Positions 19,838 through 29,152 of a stretch of 64,000 bases of DNA are shown one piece after another. The notes beneath the pieces were generated by a model, which made no database searches, was not told where the DNA came from, and was given only the letters and a program-made list of their open reading frames with translations. How positions within the stretch are numbered: the first letter of the stretch is position 1; each line of letters starts with the position of its first letter. Both the position numbers and the translations under genes were made by a program. The DNA is from Bacteroidales bacterium (GTDB taxonomy: Bacteria; Bacteroidota; Bacteroidia; Bacteroidales; VadinHA17). The stretch covers positions 62,001-126,000 of the forward strand of contig JAGNKY010000002.1 in NCBI GenBank assembly GCA_017999895.1, given 5' to 3'.

Positions 19838-21615
19838 TAGCTTTCCCTAGGAGTATAATGTGTATGAAGCAATTCATGGGCTTTCGGGCTATTAGGTTTT
19901 CCGAGGAATTCTTCATATACACCAATTATTTCGGGATTTTCGTGTGATTTACGATAAGGCATATTCTCATCTTCTGAATAAATCGCTTCAGCACGTTTAC
20001 GTCGTATTTCTTGATTTGTTGGAATAGGTTGTCCGCCTCCTCCTATGCATCCACTAGGGCACGCCATTATTTCTATAAAATGATAGTCAACTTTATCCTT
20101 ACGCATTTTGCTCATCAGTTTATTTGCATTCGACAAACCGTGGGCAACAGCAACCTTAAGTTCCACTCCTTCAAGGAATTTCCATTCATCGGTGCAACCT
20201 TCAATTTTAATTGAAGCTTCTTTAACTCCTTCCATACCTCTTACCGGAGTAATGTTTAGATTTTCAAATGGGACCTCGCGGCCAGTGATTACCTCATAGG
20301 CAGTACGAAGTGCAGCTTCCATAACTCCCCCTGTGGCACCAAAAATAACACCGGCACCTGTTGACTCGCCCATCACTGAATCGTAAAATGAAGGTTCGAG
20401 TTCTCTGAAGGCAATGCCTGCTTGTTTTATCATTACAGCTAACTCACGTGTGGTAAGAACATAATCAATATCTCTGTAACCGCTCGACCACATTTCGGGT
20501 CGTTCTGCTTCAAATTTCTTTGCCGTGCAGGGCATTATTGATACGGAAACAATTTTTGCAGGATCGAGTTTCCGTTTCTTTGCATAATATGTTTTGGCAA
20601 GAGCACCAAACATTTGCTGAGGAGATTTGCAAGTTGAAAGATGATTCAGAAATTCGGGATATTTGTGTTCGATAAACTTAATCCATCCAGGCGAGCAGGA
20701 TGTTATCATTGGTAAAGCAGTTTTCTTATCACCTTCAACGAGAACTTTTTTTAATCTGGAAAGTAGTTCGTTACTTTCTTCTATAATTGTAAGATCAGCA
20801 CTGAAGTCAGTATCAAGCACAGAGTCGAAGCCAAGCTGTCGGAGAGCAGTTACAAGTTTACCTGTTACTCTTTCACCAGGATCATATCCGAGATCTTCTC
20901 CAAGAGCCACTCTTACGGCCGGAGCGGTTTGTACTACTACATGTTTATCAGGATCATATATTGCGTCCCAAACATAGTCTATATGGGTTTTTTCAATAAG
21001 TGCGCCGGTTGGGCAACGGTTGACACACTGGCCACAATTGGTGCAAACAACATGGCTCATCGGCCTGTCGTGGAACGATGATATCTTCTGATGAGCTCCT
21101 TTATTTGCCACTGAAATTGCTGAAATATATTGCAGTTCGGAACATGTTCTCACGCAGCGCTGGCAGTGGATACATTTGCTATCATCCTTTATAAATGAAG
21201 GCGACGACCTGTCAATAATGTAATGATGGTCTTCCACAAGATCAAGAAAAATAGTGTCTCCAAAAGCAAATTCATTGGCAAGTGCCTGCAATTCGCATTT
21301 CTGATTTTTATAACACTTCGTACAGTCGCTTCTGTGCTCAGAAAGGAGAAGTTCCACAATATGTTTACGTGCATTACGAACTTTAAGGCTATTTGTCTGG
21401 ATTCTCATGCCTTCTGAAACAGGAGTGGCACATGATGCAATCAGTGTCCGTGATCCTACTTGTTCAACAACACATACTCTGCAGTTTCCTGCAACACATA
21501 AGTCAGGATGATTGCATAGTGTTGGAATATTTATTTTCATTTTCTTTGCCGCTTCCAATACAGTTGTTCCAGGTTCAACCGATATTTTTTGGTCGTTTAT
21601 CGAAAGATTTATCAT
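19834..21615 (-). CDS. hydA: [FeFe] hydrogenase catalytic subunit (NADH-linked, HydA/HndD type)
   Basis: This 593-residue enzyme has the full multi-cluster layout: a plant-type [2Fe-2S] domain (Cys 34, 45, 48 and 62), a His-ligated [4Fe-4S] motif (HRSDCTKCYKNQKC, about 93-106), two ferredoxin [4Fe-4S] motifs (CIHCQRCVRTC and CTNCGQCVNRCP), then the H-cluster domain with TSCSPGW (about 305), MPCTAKKFE (about 360) and ACPSGCIGGGGQ (about 520). The C-terminal HxLLHTHY tail is present. It interconverts protons and hydrogen in the cytoplasm, taking electrons through HydB/HydC. The first H-cluster motif reads TSCS rather than the textbook TSCC. The [FeFe] maturases HydE, HydF and HydG are not in this window. 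Confidence 0.95.
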   Translation of the reverse strand: MINLSINDQKISVEPGTTVLEAAKKMKINIPTLCNHPDLCVAGNCRVCVVEQVGSRTLIASCATPVSEGMRIQTNSLKVRNARKHIVELLLSEHRSDCTKCYKNQKCELQALANEFAFGDTIFLDLVEDHHYIIDRSSPSFIKDDSKCIHCQRCVRTCSELQYISAISVANKGAHQKISSFHDRPMSHVVCTNCGQCVNRCPTGALIEKTHIDYVWDAIYDPDKHVVVQTAPAVRVALGEDLGYDPGERVTGKLVTALRQLGFDSVLDTDFSADLTIIEESNELLSRLKKVLVEGDKKTALPMITSCSPGWIKFIEHKYPEFLNHLSTCKSPQQMFGALAKTYYAKKRKLDPAKIVSVSIMPCTAKKFEAERPEMWSSGYRDIDYVLTTRELAVMIKQAGIAFRELEPSFYDSVMGESTGAGVIFGATGGVMEAALRTAYEVITGREVPFENLNITPVRGMEGVKEASIKIEGCTDEWKFLEGVELKVAVAHGLSNANKLMSKMRKDKVDYHFIEIMACPSGCIGGGGQPIPTNQEIRRKRAEAIYSEDENMPYRKSHENPEIIGVYEEFLGKPNSPKAHELLHTHYTPRESY

Positions 21616-21650
21616 AATTTTCTTATTTATAATCGTGTTAATAATTCTGG

Positions 21651-22814
21651 TTAATAAATGATTTCTTCTCTGAAATTCTCCACAATAGTTCTGAAGGCAT
21701 TACCTACCGATTGTCCAAGACCGCACTTTGATGCTATCCTCATAGTCTCGGAAAGTTTCAGAAGTTCGTTAAGATAAGAGGGCTTGGTCTCTCCTTTTTT
21801 TACTTTTTCAATGCCTTTAAGTAATTGCTGGCATCCCACTCTGCAAGGTGTACATTGCCCACATGATTCTTCGGTAAAGAATTCGAGATAATTATGTAAT
21901 ACATTATACATTGAACGGGAGCTGTTGAAAAGTTTCATGGATCCTCCGGTAGGAACACCTTCGAATCCGATAATCGTTTCAGGGAAGTTTTTTCTTGGAA
22001 CGCAAAAACCCGATGCACCTCCTACCTGAACAGCCTTGGTATCGCCGTCGCCAAATTCATTTACAAACTGTTGAACAGTCATCCCAAGCTCAAGTTCATA
22101 TATCCCCGGATTGGGTGTATCACCTGAAACTGAGAACACTTTCGAACCCCGTGAATCTTTTGTACCGAGCCTTGTATAAACCTGAGGGCCATGATGTATT
22201 ATCATCATGGCACTGACAAAAGTCTCAACATTATTTATTACTGTAGGCTTGAAAAATAATCCAGAAGTCGTTGGATATGGAGGCTTATTTCTCGGTTCTC
22301 CTCTTTCACCCTGAATAGACTCAAAGAGAGCACTTTCCTCTCCACATATATATGCTCCGCTTCCAAGACGGTAAGAAATTCTGAAATCAAATCCTATTTC
22401 TTCCAGAAGTTTGTGAAACGAGTCGAGCTCTTTTAAAAGTTTGGAAAGAAGGAATTTGTATTCACCCCTGAGATAAACAAAACCCTGTTTTGCCCCAACA
22501 GCGAGTGCTGCGATTGTCATGCCTGTATACACCTTATATGCCACTCGGTCGAGTATCTCTCTGTCCTTAAAGGTCCCCGGTTCACCTTCATCGGCATTAC
22601 ATACAATATATTTTTCTGGATCATTAGCTGCTGCCGTATATTTCCATTTTAAACCAGTAGGAAATCCGGCACCACCACGACCCTTAAGCCCCGACTCCAG
22701 TATCTGATTTATAATCTCATTACTGGTCATTTCAAATGCTTTCTTAATTACTTCTTTCGCATTAACCTGTTCAAATATCAGGTCAACTTTATTTAAACCA
22801 TTATTTGTTGCCAT
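21651..22814 (-). CDS. hydB: NuoF-like NADH-binding subunit of the [FeFe] hydrogenase, short form
   Basis: The 387-residue protein holds the NADH/FMN domain of complex I 51-kDa subunits: GRGGAGFPTG at 45-54, NADEGEPGTFKDRE for FMN binding, and a [4Fe-4S] site (SCGQCTPC near 318 plus a Cys in KCGLGQS near 365). It passes electrons between NADH and HydC/HydA. Bifurcating relatives such as Thermotoga HydB are about 600 residues, with an N-terminal thioredoxin-like [2Fe-2S] domain and a C-terminal double [4Fe-4S] domain. Here the protein starts about 45 residues before the FMN motif and stops right after the NuoF core, so both are absent. The frame is intact, so this looks like a natural short form. 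Confidence 0.93.
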   Translation of the reverse strand: MATNNGLNKVDLIFEQVNAKEVIKKAFEMTSNEIINQILESGLKGRGGAGFPTGLKWKYTAAANDPEKYIVCNADEGEPGTFKDREILDRVAYKVYTGMTIAALAVGAKQGFVYLRGEYKFLLSKLLKELDSFHKLLEEIGFDFRISYRLGSGAYICGEESALFESIQGERGEPRNKPPYPTTSGLFFKPTVINNVETFVSAMMIIHHGPQVYTRLGTKDSRGSKVFSVSGDTPNPGIYELELGMTVQQFVNEFGDGDTKAVQVGGASGFCVPRKNFPETIIGFEGVPTGGSMKLFNSSRSMYNVLHNYLEFFTEESCGQCTPCRVGCQQLLKGIEKVKKGETKPSYLNELLKLSETMRIASKCGLGQSVGNAFRTIVENFREEIIY

Positions 22815-22828
22815 AAGATAAAAGATGT

Positions 22829-23293
22829 TTATTTTTTCATATAACTCTTTAGTATATCAACAACCTTTTCCGAAGTTAGTTCAGTATAAGGTGTTTCATT
22901 AATCAATATTGCAGGCGCTTTATGACACCAACCTATGCAATTAGTCTCAAGAAGACTGAACAGATTATCTGAAGTTGTCTCGCCAACCTTAATCTTTAAC
23001 ATATCTTCAATCGTTTCCAGAATATCATTTTTGCCTTTCATCGAGCATGTGATTGTTTTACAAACCCTTATAATATATTTACCACGGGGCTGAGTATCGA
23101 GAAATGAGTAAAAAGAGGCTGTGCCATAAACTTCGGCAGCGGAAATTTCAAGTGCCTTTGCTACTTCTACCATCACTTCATCGGAAAGCCAGTTGAACTT
23201 CTCAACAATACCCTGGAGAATGGGAAGCAAGCTGTCCCTCTTCTTCCCATGTTTCTCAGTTAATTCTTCTACTAAATTTCCGTAATTATACAT
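22829..23293 (-). CDS. hydC: NuoE-like [2Fe-2S] subunit of the [FeFe] hydrogenase
   Basis: The 154-residue protein has the thioredoxin-like [2Fe-2S] fold of complex I 24-kDa subunits: an N-terminal helical part (LLPILQGIVEKF, then VYGTASFYSFL) and the cluster ligands CKTITC and CIGWC. It relays electrons between the HydB flavin and HydA. It is the first gene of the hydC-hydB-hydA operon, with gaps of 14 and 35 bases. A TATCTTTG -7 element lies 50 bases upstream. Confidence 0.93.
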   Translation of the reverse strand: MYNYGNLVEELTEKHGKKRDSLLPILQGIVEKFNWLSDEVMVEVAKALEISAAEVYGTASFYSFLDTQPRGKYIIRVCKTITCSMKGKNDILETIEDMLKIKVGETTSDNLFSLLETNCIGWCHKAPAILINETPYTELTSEKVVDILKSYMKK

Positions 23294-23342
23294 TTTATAA
23301 TATTTTTTTGATTTAAAAATTTTTTCAATTTAAAATAAGGGG

Positions 23343-23350
23343 CAAAGATA
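23343..23350 (-). promoter_or_regulatory. Candidate -7 element of the hydCBA operon
   Basis: On the minus strand this reads TATCTTTG, a full match to TAnnTTTG. Transcription would start near 23336, giving a leader of about 43 bases before hydC. No -33 TTTG sits at 19-21 bases. It suggests that hydCBA has its own promoter in the 295-base AT-rich gap after hypB. That gap also holds a 13-base hyphenated palindrome (23541-23553), but no match to the Rex operator was seen. Confidence 0.45.
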
Positions 23351-23588
23351 ATTTCAATTTATAATAAAAAAACTATTAATTATCATGATTTAAAAGTTTC
23401 GTAAAATATTAACAAAACTTAACTTTACAATTTAATATAAATCAATTATACGAGTAATCATATAAGGTTTATTTTATTTTATTATATTTTAAATGTATTA
23501 TGTTATATATATTCCAATTTTACAACTATTTTGTTTCCCTATTGTTTAACAATTGGAATCAAAAATTTGTTCAGATTCTGATTCCGGA

Positions 23589-24245
23589 TTATTCTGGTAC
23601 TATTTGTTCTTCAAGCCATTTAGTAAACTCATTAATTCCATCACCGCGTGTAGCTGAAACTCTGAATATAGGAAGCGAAGGATTCAGTTTCCTGATATCA
23701 TTTTTAAAGTTCTCATATTTGAAATCTGTATAGGGAATAAGGTCGATCTTATTCAGAACCAGCGCTTTTGCCTGTCTAAAAATCATCGGATATTTAGCCG
23801 GTTTATCATCTCCTTCGGTAGTGCTTATTACGGCAAGTCTGAACGACTCACCAAGGTCGAAGGATGTCGGACAAATAAGGTTGCCCACATTCTCCACGAA
23901 AAGAACGTCAAGATCATCGAGATCGAAATAACTCAGTACTTTCGAAATACTGTGGGAATCGAGATGACACGCTCCTCCTGTGTTTATCACCACAATTGGT
24001 ATGTCGAACCTTTTCAGCCGCTGTGCATCACGGTCGGTGGTAATATCTCCTTCAATCACCCCAATCTTTAGCCGGCCGGCCAGCTTTTCGCATATCCTTT
24101 CGAGCAATGTTGTTTTTCCGGCACCAGGCGAACTGATAATATTAATCATGCAAACATTCTTTTTTTTCATTACCGACCTCACTTCCTCTGCCCTGTTCTG
24201 GTTGCTATCGAGGATGTTTTTCATAATTTTTATTTCCATCGTCAT
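23589..24245 (-). CDS. hypB: Hydrogenase nickel-insertion GTPase HypB
   Basis: The 218-residue GTPase has a P-loop (SSPGAGKTT, about 38-46), a Mg-binding EGDITTDRDA segment, the metal-binding GGACHLDSH motif, and the NKIDL guanine-specificity motif. It supplies Ni to [NiFe] hydrogenase large subunits with HypA. The N-terminal His-rich or CxxCGC nickel-store region of some HypB proteins is absent. Its start overlaps the hypA stop by 4 bases (ATGA), so translation is coupled. An alternative ATG lies two codons in. Confidence 0.95.
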   Translation of the reverse strand: MTMEIKIMKNILDSNQNRAEEVRSVMKKKNVCMINIISSPGAGKTTLLERICEKLAGRLKIGVIEGDITTDRDAQRLKRFDIPIVVINTGGACHLDSHSISKVLSYFDLDDLDVLFVENVGNLICPTSFDLGESFRLAVISTTEGDDKPAKYPMIFRQAKALVLNKIDLIPYTDFKYENFKNDIRKLNPSLPIFRVSATRGDGINEFTKWLEEQIVPE

Positions 24246-24583
24246 TCTCCTTCTATGCTTTTAACATATAGCTCTCTTCCAGTTACAATATCTATATCGG
24301 AAGAACCGCATCGTTCACACACAAAATTGTATTCATCAAGAGTCATCTCGAGATTACAGTTATTACATCTGATTGTGACAGGAACCTCTTCTATGTTTAT
24401 TTCTGCATCATTTGCAATTGTACCGGCTACGGCAGCCCTGAATGCCGTTTCGAAAAACTCCGGAATTATCTGCACCATCTTCCCAAAGCTGACATTTACC
24501 CTTGTGACTTTTGAGAGTTTTTCCTTTTCAGCAACTTCAATGACAATCTCTGAAAGGTTTTCAGCTATAGATAGTTCATGCAT
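24242..24583 (-). CDS. hypA: Hydrogenase nickel chaperone HypA
   Basis: The 113-residue protein begins MHELSI, whose His2 is the nickel ligand, and has a zinc-binding pair of CxxC motifs (CNNC and CERC, about 73-92). It delivers Ni to the hydrogenase large subunit precursor together with HypB. It sits in the order hypF-hypC-hypD-hypE-hypA-hypB, with a 15-base gap after hypE and a 4-base overlap with hypB. Confidence 0.95.
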   Translation of the reverse strand: MHELSIAENLSEIVIEVAEKEKLSKVTRVNVSFGKMVQIIPEFFETAFRAAVAGTIANDAEINIEEVPVTIRCNNCNLEMTLDEYNFVCERCGSSDIDIVTGRELYVKSIEGE

Positions 24584-24598
24584 CGGATTCTCTTTAAG

Positions 24599-25606
24599 TT
24601 AACATATACGCGGAAGTTGCAAGCCTGAAAAAACATCAAGAATGCGATTCCCGCCCGAAAGTGTTTTAAGTATGACTTCTTTGACTCTGTTTTCTGTTAT
24701 TTCACCAATCACAGAAGCATTTTTTCCAGGTTCATCTGCTCTCAGGCAATCGAGTATCTGTCCGGCGTCTTCTACTCCGGCAACAATCAGAACTTTACCC
24801 TCATTAGCAAGACTGAGAGGATCGAAGCCCAGCATTTCGCACAAACCTCTTACAGACTCATCAACCGGTATATTTTCCTCATCTACAAAAATCCCCAGCC
24901 CTGTCATGTCCGAGAGTTCGTTCAAAATAGCCGCAAGCCCGCCACGTGTTACATCGCGCATGAAATGAACCGCATTGCTTATGTCAAGCACTTTGCCGAT
25001 AAGATGGTTCAGTGCGGCGCAATCGGAAACAACATCCGACACGAAAGAAAGCTGTTTCCTTGCTCCCATCACCGCAATGCTATGATTTCCAACGGCACCG
25101 TTTATTATCAGCTTATCGCCCGGCCTTACCAGCCGGCCAGTTCCAATATCTTTGCATCCTTTTCTTATTACGCCCGTTCCGGAAGTGGTTATGAAAATCC
25201 CGTCACATTTTCCTTTTTCAACCACTTTCGTATCGCCTGTTACAATTTTCACTTTTGCCTTCTTTGCTTCCATTGCCATTGATTCAACTACTTCGATAAG
25301 CTTTTTTACAGGGAAGCCTTCCTCGAGGATAAAAGAAACCGACAGATATCGCGGTATTGCCCCAGATACGGCAAGGTCGTTCACTGTACCGCATACAGCC
25401 AGTTTTCCTATGTTCCCTCCTGGAAAAAAAGGAGGGTCAACCACATAAGAGTCGGTAGTAAACGCTGTTTCATCTCCTTCATTTTCTACAACTGCCGAAT
25501 CGGTAAGAGGCTCATTCATATCGAACCGGCGGGCAAAAATATTTCTTATTAGTTCGCCTGTAAGCTTGCCGCCGCTTCCATGTCCAAGTGTTATAAACTC
25601 ATCCAT
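24599..25606 (-). CDS. hypE: Hydrogenase maturation protein HypE (cyanide ligand synthesis)
   Basis: I start this at the ATG at 25606 (MDEFITLGHGSGG), preceded by ACAGGAGAA and overlapping hypD by 8 bases, giving 335 residues. An ATG at 25630 in the same frame would add 8 residues. The PurM-like fold is shown by GHGSGGK, DSAVVE and the ATP-binding GDTKVVEKG segment. The C-terminus ends in PRIC, whose terminal Cys receives the carbamoyl group from HypF and is dehydrated to a thiocyanate for the active-site iron. It acts with HypC and HypD. Confidence 0.95.
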   Translation of the reverse strand: MDEFITLGHGSGGKLTGELIRNIFARRFDMNEPLTDSAVVENEGDETAFTTDSYVVDPPFFPGGNIGKLAVCGTVNDLAVSGAIPRYLSVSFILEEGFPVKKLIEVVESMAMEAKKAKVKIVTGDTKVVEKGKCDGIFITTSGTGVIRKGCKDIGTGRLVRPGDKLIINGAVGNHSIAVMGARKQLSFVSDVVSDCAALNHLIGKVLDISNAVHFMRDVTRGGLAAILNELSDMTGLGIFVDEENIPVDESVRGLCEMLGFDPLSLANEGKVLIVAGVEDAGQILDCLRADEPGKNASVIGEITENRVKEVILKTLSGGNRILDVFSGLQLPRIC

Positions 25607-26690
25607 TTCTCCTGTATCTGAAAAAAGCATTACAGGCGCCTTCGGCCGATACCATACATGCGCCCACAGGGTTCTCAGGGGTGCACGATTTTGCGAAAAG
25701 CCTGCAGTCTGGAGGAATCTTATTTCCTCTTAAAACTTCACCGCACAGACATAAAGCATTTTCCCTCACTTCAGTTATTTCAGGTGCTGAATTAAAAACC
25801 GAATCAGCATCGAAACTTGCATATTTCTCTCTTATCTTAAGTCCGCTCGATTTTATCAAACCGAGTCCTCTCCATTCCGTATCCGACAGTGAAAAAACTT
25901 CTTCGAGAATTGCCTTCGCCTTAAGATTACCCTGTGGCGTCACTGCTCTCGAATATTGAATTTCTGTTCTGAAACGCCCGCTGTTTATCTGACGCACAAG
26001 CATCAGTACTGAAAGCATTATATCGGCCGGTTCAAAGCCAGAAATAACACAACCGAGTTTATACTTGTCCGAAATAAAACTGAAAGAGTCAGCGCCCGTA
26101 ATTGTTGCAACATGTCCGGGACAGATAAAGCCGTTCACGGCCGTACCGTTTACTATCAATGAGTCAATTGCCGGCGGCATAATTTTATGTGCACTCAGCA
26201 CAAAGAAGTTATCAATTCCTGAATTATATGCAGAAATTATTGCGGCGGCAGTCCCCGGTGCAGTTGTTTCGAAGCCGATTCCTGGAAATATTATCTTTTT
26301 ACTTTTGTTATTGCGGGCTATTTCGACAGCATCGAGGGCGGAAAAAACAATCCTGATGTCGGCGCCTCTAGTTTTTTCTTTTTCGAGCGACGATGAAGAA
26401 CCCGGTACCCTAATAAGATCGCCGAAGCATGCAATAATAACATCCTGTTCCGAAGAAAGTCCGACAAGCCGGTCTATATAGCTTATCGAGGTGACGCAGA
26501 CAGGGCAGCCCGGACCTGAAAGAAGCCGGACATTTTCAGGCAGCAGAGAAGGGATGCCAAAGCGATGTATTGCCGATGTATGACCGCCGCATACTTCCAT
26601 AAACGAATATTCACCTGTGGCTTCTTTTCTGATTGTCTCACCCAGAACCTTAACGACACTGGCCTCGCGATATTCGCCGACGTACTTCAT
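25599..26690 (-). CDS. hypD: Hydrogenase maturation protein HypD (iron cofactor assembly)
   Basis: The 363-residue protein shows the HypD signature: MEVCGGHTSAIHRFG with the cyanide-accepting Cys, GPGCPVCVT, GFETTAPGTA, and a C-terminal Cys-rich [4Fe-4S] region (CLCGEVLRG, then KSCTPENPVGACMVS). It forms the scaffold with HypC on which the Fe(CN)2CO group is built. It lies 9 bases after hypC and overlaps hypE, within the maturation operon. Confidence 0.96.
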   Translation of the reverse strand: MKYVGEYREASVVKVLGETIRKEATGEYSFMEVCGGHTSAIHRFGIPSLLPENVRLLSGPGCPVCVTSISYIDRLVGLSSEQDVIIACFGDLIRVPGSSSSLEKEKTRGADIRIVFSALDAVEIARNNKSKKIIFPGIGFETTAPGTAAAIISAYNSGIDNFFVLSAHKIMPPAIDSLIVNGTAVNGFICPGHVATITGADSFSFISDKYKLGCVISGFEPADIMLSVLMLVRQINSGRFRTEIQYSRAVTPQGNLKAKAILEEVFSLSDTEWRGLGLIKSSGLKIREKYASFDADSVFNSAPEITEVRENALCLCGEVLRGNKIPPDCRLFAKSCTPENPVGACMVSAEGACNAFFRYRRNG

Positions 26691-26699
26691 CCCTGTTCT

Positions 26700-26921
26700 T
26701 TATCCTGCAGAATTTCTTATCTCTTCAAGAAGCTGAAGTGTTTCCTGAGCTTCTTTCTCGTCAATCTTTTGAATTGCAAATCCGGCATGCAGAAGCACAT
26801 AATCGCCTGGTTTAACGTCATCCACAAGCTGGAGACTGGCTTTGAAGATAGTTCCTCCTACGGATACATCTGCCATGTCTCCTTTTATCTCAATAACTTT
26901 TGCGGGTAAACTCAAGCACAT
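26700..26921 (-). CDS. hypC: Hydrogenase maturation chaperone HypC
   Basis: The 73-residue protein begins MCLSLPAKV, with the essential Cys2, and has the small HypC/HupF beta-barrel sequence (PGDYVLLHAGFAI). It carries the iron cofactor with HypD and hands it to the large-subunit precursor. It overlaps the end of hypF by 10 bases. Confidence 0.95.
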   Translation of the reverse strand: MCLSLPAKVIEIKGDMADVSVGGTIFKASLQLVDDVKPGDYVLLHAGFAIQKIDEKEAQETLQLLEEIRNSAG

Positions 26922-29152
26922 ATTTCCTTTGTTTTTGATGCAACAGCCAGTTGACCAAGGGCAATCCCGCCATCATTTGCCGGGACAAGCCTGTTGGTAA
27001 ATATCTCGAACCCTGAACGTTTAAGAACCTCACAGGTTTTTTCAAGAAGATATTTATTTTGAAAAACACCGCCCGACATCAACACTTTGTTGATTGACCT
27101 CTCTTCTCTTATTTTTTCAGCAACCCTGAGCGATACAACAGCCAGGGTGTTGTGAAATTTTGCCGAAATATAAGAAATATCTTTTTTACCTGAATCGTAA
27201 ATTATTGCCTCGAGAGCAGGGCTGAAATCAACCACTTCAGATAAGTTAAACGGATAATAATCATCTGTATCACGGGCAATTACCGATTCGAGCCTCATTG
27301 GAGCCTCGGAATCGAATGTGGAAACGGTACACAGACCGAGCAAAGCCGAAACAGCATCGAACAGTCTGCCAACTGCTGAACTAAGTGGTGTGTTGATATT
27401 TTTATCTATCATCTCAGCTATTATCTCCAGTTTTTTCTCCGGTATCTTTTTGAATCCGGGTATTTTCTTATAATCAATTGTATTTCTGAAGTACTTATAC
27501 AGATATGAAAAAGCTGTTCTCCATGGCTCGTTAATTACTTTATCTCCTCCCGGAAGAGGCACATAGTCAAAGTGAGCGTATCTTTCGAATCCGTCGAGGC
27601 CGGTAATCAGAAATTCGCCTCCCCAGATATTGCCATCGGTACCGTATCCTGTTCCGTCGAAGCTTATTCCTGTGACTATTTCATCGAGGTGATTTTCTGC
27701 CATGCAGGAGGCAATATGGGCATGGTGATGCTGAACTCTGACAAGAGGGATTTCTTTCTCTTCATTCAATGCTTCAGCATAGAGTGTCGAAAGATATTCC
27801 GGATGCATATCACAGGCAAGGAGCCGCGGACTAAAAAGAAAAAGTCTTTTGAAATTTTCCACCGATTCTTTCAAAAAGTCATAAGAAGGAAGATTTTTAA
27901 GGTCGCCAATATGCTGACTCATAACAGCCTGACAGCCTTTACCTATGCAGAAACAATTCTTTTGTTCGGCTCCGAGGGCAAGAATACCTTCCGCATTGAA
28001 TGTAAGGTCAACGGGTGAAGGAACGTATCCTCTCGAACGTCTGATAATGCACGTTCCTGCTGCAGCAGCTCTTATTACGGAATCGTCTGCTCTGTTCACT
28101 ATTTCGCGATTGTAGTAAAGAATAGCTCCTGCAACAGGTAAAAGAATCTTACGGGCAATAGAGTCGTCTTTTATCACAGGTTCTTCCGAAATATTTCCGC
28201 TGGTAAAAACAATAGCTGGAGTTTTCAGATGTCTGAAAAGCAGATAATGAAAAGGCATATAAGGAAGTATGGCGCCGATTGTACCGAGCCCGCTATTTAT
28301 TTCTGCAGGCATTTCTTTTTTCTGATTGAGTATAACGACCGGCCTGCGCCATGAAGTCAGATTATCCAGTTCGATCCAGTTTGCATAGCAGTATTCGAGA
28401 AGAGTTTCTGCATCTCTGAACATAACTGCAAAAGGTTTGGCATCGCGGTTCTTACGTTTTCTGAGAGTTTGAACTGCACCAGCATCAAGAGCATTGCAGA
28501 TAAGATGATAGCCCCCCTGACCTTTCACCGCAATAATTTCTCCGGCATCAATCCTGTCACAAACTTTCGATAATATTTCATTTATGCCGGAAGTTTTACC
28601 ATAGCTGTCTTCGTACGTATAAAAAGGCCCGCAGTTATTGCATGCAACAGGCTCAGCATGAAACCTCCTGTCGTTAATGTCGTTGTATTCCTCACAGCAT
28701 TTCCGGCACATCCGGAACTCTTTCATCGAGGTGGACTGGCGGTCGTATGGAAGTGATTCAATGATCGTAAAACGAGGACCACAGTTTGTACAATTGACAA
28801 AAGGATAGTAAATTCTTGAAGGATCATTTTCCATATCCGAAAGGCACTCAGGGCAAACAGCAATATCCGGACTTATTTCCGTTATCTGTTCACCTCCGTT
28901 AATACTGGGAGCAATAACGAAATCGGTATAACCCACAAGGCTCACAGGCTTTGACTCAACTGATTTAACCTGTGATGCAGGCGGCGCTTTAATTTTAATT
29001 TCTTCCCTGAACTTCAAAATATCTTCTTCCTGGCCTTCCACAATTATCAAAACGCCGTTAGTCCTGTTATCTACCATACCTTTAAGGTTATGTGATTTAG
29101 CAAGACGATAGATGAAAGGTCTGAATCCTACTCCCTGAACGAGTCCTTTCAC
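26912..29152 (-). CDS. hypF: Carbamoyltransferase HypF
   Basis: The 746-residue protein has an acylphosphatase domain (VQGVGFRPFIYRL at its start), two zinc-finger groups (CPECLSD and CTNCGP; CRKCCEE and CNNCGP), a YrdC-like domain and a Kae1-like carbamoyltransferase domain (VQHHHAHIAS). It makes carbamoyl-adenylate and loads HypE. The only standard start is GTG at 29152, but in-frame coding with family-like residues (EIFVKG) continues upstream to a TGA at 29182-29180. The true start may therefore be a rare ATT or ATA codon near 29176-29171, 42 bases or less from the rex stop codon. It follows rex and precedes hypC. Confidence 0.94.
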   Translation of the reverse strand: MKGLVQGVGFRPFIYRLAKSHNLKGMVDNRTNGVLIIVEGQEEDILKFREEIKIKAPPASQVKSVESKPVSLVGYTDFVIAPSINGGEQITEISPDIAVCPECLSDMENDPSRIYYPFVNCTNCGPRFTIIESLPYDRQSTSMKEFRMCRKCCEEYNDINDRRFHAEPVACNNCGPFYTYEDSYGKTSGINEILSKVCDRIDAGEIIAVKGQGGYHLICNALDAGAVQTLRKRKNRDAKPFAVMFRDAETLLEYCYANWIELDNLTSWRRPVVILNQKKEMPAEINSGLGTIGAILPYMPFHYLLFRHLKTPAIVFTSGNISEEPVIKDDSIARKILLPVAGAILYYNREIVNRADDSVIRAAAAGTCIIRRSRGYVPSPVDLTFNAEGILALGAEQKNCFCIGKGCQAVMSQHIGDLKNLPSYDFLKESVENFKRLFLFSPRLLACDMHPEYLSTLYAEALNEEKEIPLVRVQHHHAHIASCMAENHLDEIVTGISFDGTGYGTDGNIWGGEFLITGLDGFERYAHFDYVPLPGGDKVINEPWRTAFSYLYKYFRNTIDYKKIPGFKKIPEKKLEIIAEMIDKNINTPLSSAVGRLFDAVSALLGLCTVSTFDSEAPMRLESVIARDTDDYYPFNLSEVVDFSPALEAIIYDSGKKDISYISAKFHNTLAVVSLRVAEKIREERSINKVLMSGGVFQNKYLLEKTCEVLKRSGFEIFTNRLVPANDGGIALGQLAVASKTKEICA

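Noticed and set aside
23541..23553. ATTGTT-T-AACAAT palindrome between hypB and hydC as a Rex or FNR site
   Set aside because: The half-site spacing is far too short for Rex (W4 between 7-base arms) and the sequence does not match TTGAT-N4-ATCAA.
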